A stretch of 64,000 nucleotides of DNA, taken from NCBI GenBank assembly GCA_964455285.1, contig CAYVVG010000011.1:1-64000 (forward strand), written 5' to 3'. The notes under the pieces were generated by a model. It was not told the DNA's origin. It worked only from the letters and a program-made list of their open reading frames with translations, and searched no databases. This DNA is from CAIVAT01 sp964455285. Lineage in GTDB: Bacteria > Bacteroidota > Bacteroidia > Bacteroidales > FEN-979. Below, in pieces: positions 62,334 to 64,000 of the stretch (its first letter is position 1; every line of letters begins with the position of its first letter). The position numbers were made by a program, and so were the translations under genes.

Positions 62334-63590
62334 TCAATGCTGGATCTGTTTCTGAAAGTCGGCCGGATTGTGTTTGTGTTTGAACAGGATGGCAAAGAGA
62401 ACGGCTACCACGAGCGAATAGCCGGCGAAGGCAAACCAGATGCCCTGCCAGTCGAAGTTCCCGTCGGGCAGCAGGTAGAACTTGTCGATCACGATGCCGC
62501 TGATCCGGCTTCCGAGGAAGGCGCCGAACCCGTTGGTCATCATCATGAAGAGGCCCTGGGAGCTGGCCCGGATGGAGGGTTCGCTCTGTGTTTCAACGAA
62601 CAGGGATCCTGAAATATTGAAGAAGTCGAATGCCATTCCATAGATGATGCAGGAGAGCACGATCATCCACAAGCCTCCGGCCGGATCGCCCAGGCCGAAA
62701 AGGCCGAAGCGCAGCACCCAGGCGATCATGCTGAAAAGCATCACCTTCTTGATGCCGAAGCGGCGGAGGAAGAAGGGGATGGTGAGGATGAAGAGGGTTT
62801 CGGAGATCTGCGAGATCGACATGATGATGGCGGGGTACTTCACCGCGACCAGGTCCTTGAATTCGGGGATCCGGGCAAAGTCATGGAGAAAAGTATCACC
62901 GTACGCATTCGTCAGCTGGAGCGAAGCTCCCAGCAGCATGGCAAAGAGGAAGAAAAGCGCCATTTTGACATTCCTGAACATGGCGAAGGCGTTCAGTCCG
63001 AGCTCCTCCACCAGCTTCTTTTTATGTCCCCGCGCCATGGGCGGACATTTGGGAAGTGTCATTGCATAGAGTCCGAGGAACAGCGAGGCTGCCGCGGCAA
63101 CATAGAACTGTCCGGCCGATGTTTCCAGGCCGGAGAGGCTGATGATCCAGAGAGCGAATATGAACCCGATGGTGCCCCATACCCTGATCGGGGGATAATC
63201 CCTGACAATGTCGAGACCCTTCCCTTTCAGGGTCGTATAGGCCACGGTGATCGACAGGGAGATGGTGGGCATGTAAAAGACCATGTTCAGCAACATGATC
63301 CAGAACATGGCCGAAGGGTTGTCGATGGTGGGGATCATGAAAAGGATGACGGCGGCCGTAAGGTGGAACATCCCGTACAACCGCTCGGCGTTCACCCACC
63401 GGTCGGCGATGATGCCGGCGATCGCCGGCATGAAGAGCGAGGCGATCCCCATGGTGGAAAAGATGGCTCCGAACTCGGTGCCGCTCCAGTGTTTGGTCTG
63501 GAACCAGTAAGCGCCTATGGTCAGCAGCCAGGATCCCCAGATGAAAAATTGAAAGAAATTCAGAACGATGAGGCGTAACTTGATACCCAT
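62334..63590 (-). CDS. Nucleoside permease-type MFS transporter (NHS family)
   Basis: 418 residues, 12 predicted helices in two six-helix halves. It opens MGIKLRLIVLNFFQFFIWGSW, the usual start of NupG/XapB-like nucleoside:H+ symporters of the major facilitator superfamily, with GTEFGAIFSTMGIASLFMPAIAGIIADRW (motif A region) and FVETQSEPSIRASSQGLFMM in the second half. It probably imports nucleosides, and its position just upstream of thyA-folA suits a nucleoside supply or salvage role. Confidence 0.87.
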   Translation of the reverse strand: MGIKLRLIVLNFFQFFIWGSWLLTIGAYWFQTKHWSGTEFGAIFSTMGIASLFMPAIAGIIADRWVNAERLYGMFHLTAAVILFMIPTIDNPSAMFWIMLLNMVFYMPTISLSITVAYTTLKGKGLDIVRDYPPIRVWGTIGFIFALWIISLSGLETSAGQFYVAAAASLFLGLYAMTLPKCPPMARGHKKKLVEELGLNAFAMFRNVKMALFFLFAMLLGASLQLTNAYGDTFLHDFARIPEFKDLVAVKYPAIIMSISQISETLFILTIPFFLRRFGIKKVMLFSMIAWVLRFGLFGLGDPAGGLWMIVLSCIIYGMAFDFFNISGSLFVETQSEPSIRASSQGLFMMMTNGFGAFLGSRISGIVIDKFYLLPDGNFDWQGIWFAFAGYSLVVAVLFAILFKHKHNPADFQKQIQH

Positions 63591-63632
63591 GGGTGGCAGT
63601 TTTACAAAATGAGATAACGGGGGAATAACGGG

Positions 63633-64000
63633 TTATTTCCGGCGGTTGAGTTCATCCCTGATCTTGGAGGCTTTTTCATACTCTTCATTCTCAATGGCAT
63701 GCTGAAGCATCTCCTGCAGTTCGGCCATACTCAGATCCGGGAAGGAGGTGGTTTCGACAGGGGCCTCTGGAGCAGGAGATTCGCCCGTCGCGTTGGCTTC
63801 GTTCTCTTCTTCCATCAGAATGCCTGCCGCCGACATGATCGATTCGTAGGTGAATACCGGGCATCCGAAACGCAAAGCCAGTGCTATGGCGTCGGAAGTG
63901 CGGGAATCGACCTCCTGGAGGTTGTTCCCGTCGGTACACACCAGTTGGGCGTAAAACACCCCTTCGACGAATTTATGGATCACCACTTCGGTGATCACGA
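63633..64000 (-). CDS. Bifunctional nuclease (BFN) domain protein with UVR motif, partial
   Basis: The frame is open to the right edge. The ATG at 63998 is probably internal, since the text VITEVVIHKFVEGVFYAQLV is the middle of a BFN (DUF151) domain whose first 70 or so residues should lie beyond the window. It continues VDSRTSDAIALALRFGCPVFTYE (BFN core, Ser/Asp), an acidic linker, and a C-terminal UVR motif (LQEMLQHAIENEEYEKASKIRDELNRR). BFN proteins show RNase/DNase activity in some species. It is the upstream neighbour of the permease gene. Confidence 0.88.
   Translation of the reverse strand, partial: VITEVVIHKFVEGVFYAQLVCTDGNNLQEVDSRTSDAIALALRFGCPVFTYESIMSAAGILMEEENEANATGESPAPEAPVETTSFPDLSMAELQEMLQHAIENEEYEKASKIRDELNRRK

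Noticed and set aside
62270..62395. N-terminal extension of thyA to 62395
   Set aside because: The extra 42 codons run through an intergenic palindromic repeat and into the permease gene end; ThyA length and sequence fit ATG 62269.

Overview
The window reads as chromosomal DNA of a free-living or gut-type member of the Bacteroidota, probably order Bacteroidales or a close relative. Evidence: many genes carry the phylum-specific promoter -7 box TAnnTTTG just upstream of the start; a secreted protein ends in a type IX secretion sorting domain; prolyl-tRNA synthetase is of the archaeal-like type; and there are FISUMP, PKD and SBBP-type surface proteins, a bTHX ribosomal protein and GC-rich coding sequence with weak Shine-Dalgarno signals. 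No transposase, integrase, phage gene, CRISPR array or tRNA was seen. Except for rnpB, almost every stretch longer than about 250 bases is coding.

Layout. 1-5975 (minus) is the body of one giant repeat-rich surface protein that runs off the left edge; it is open in frame from its signal peptide to base 1. 6143-10262 is housekeeping: HU, Fmt, a TPR membrane protein, TrmH, bTHX and RsmG. 10341-17185 holds an OPT transporter, a PqqD-like protein, dipeptidase PepD, a TylF-like methyltransferase, a T9SS-exported PKD protein and L34 (rpmH). 17282-22208 is a run of YfhO membrane protein, glycosyltransferase and WecB joined by ATGA overlaps. 22331-26812 encodes a second giant surface protein, paralogous to the first (IgGFc-binding-like head, Ig-like repeats, FISUMP tail). 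26809-32218 (minus) is a tightly packed glycan operon: flippase, GT10 fucosyltransferase, GT4, DUF268 protein and FkbM methyltransferase. 32222-33571 is a MATE exporter, divergent from RNase P RNA (rnpB, about 33618-34030). 34146-41127 carries gyrB, a three-gene export operon (adaptor, MacB-type permease, TolC) and a peroxiredoxin. 41223-53804 mixes envelope proteins (GT-C-like membrane protein, PagL-like deacylase, DUF2807 lipoprotein, Tyr/Trp-rich lipoprotein, FadL-like porin, TPR protein) with MazG, ProS, a zinc-ribbon coiled coil and Nif3. 53959-60975 has a degenerate receiver protein, LpxK, purine nucleoside phosphorylase, a small membrane protein, an LpxR-family deacylase, DnaB and a secreted conserved protein. 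60976-64000 (minus) is a thymidylate module: bifunctional nuclease (partial), nucleoside permease, ThyA and DHFR.

Together the genes describe a cell investing heavily in its outer surface: nucleotide-sugar and glycan assembly, lipid A synthesis (LpxK) plus two different lipid A deacylase families, and two large modular adhesin-like proteins. The most unusual signals are sequence-level. Seven-base tandem repeats occur both between genes and inside the giant gene at 1-5975, where a 7-bp slip would change frame. A palindromic intergenic-type repeat interrupts that gene's FISUMP domain. A recent 270-bp tandem duplication lies in its Ig-like region. An fmt gene lacks any normal start codon at its conserved N-terminus. 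Two genes have the -7 box only four bases before ATG, suggesting leaderless mRNAs. No wholly new multi-gene system could be demonstrated from sequence alone.
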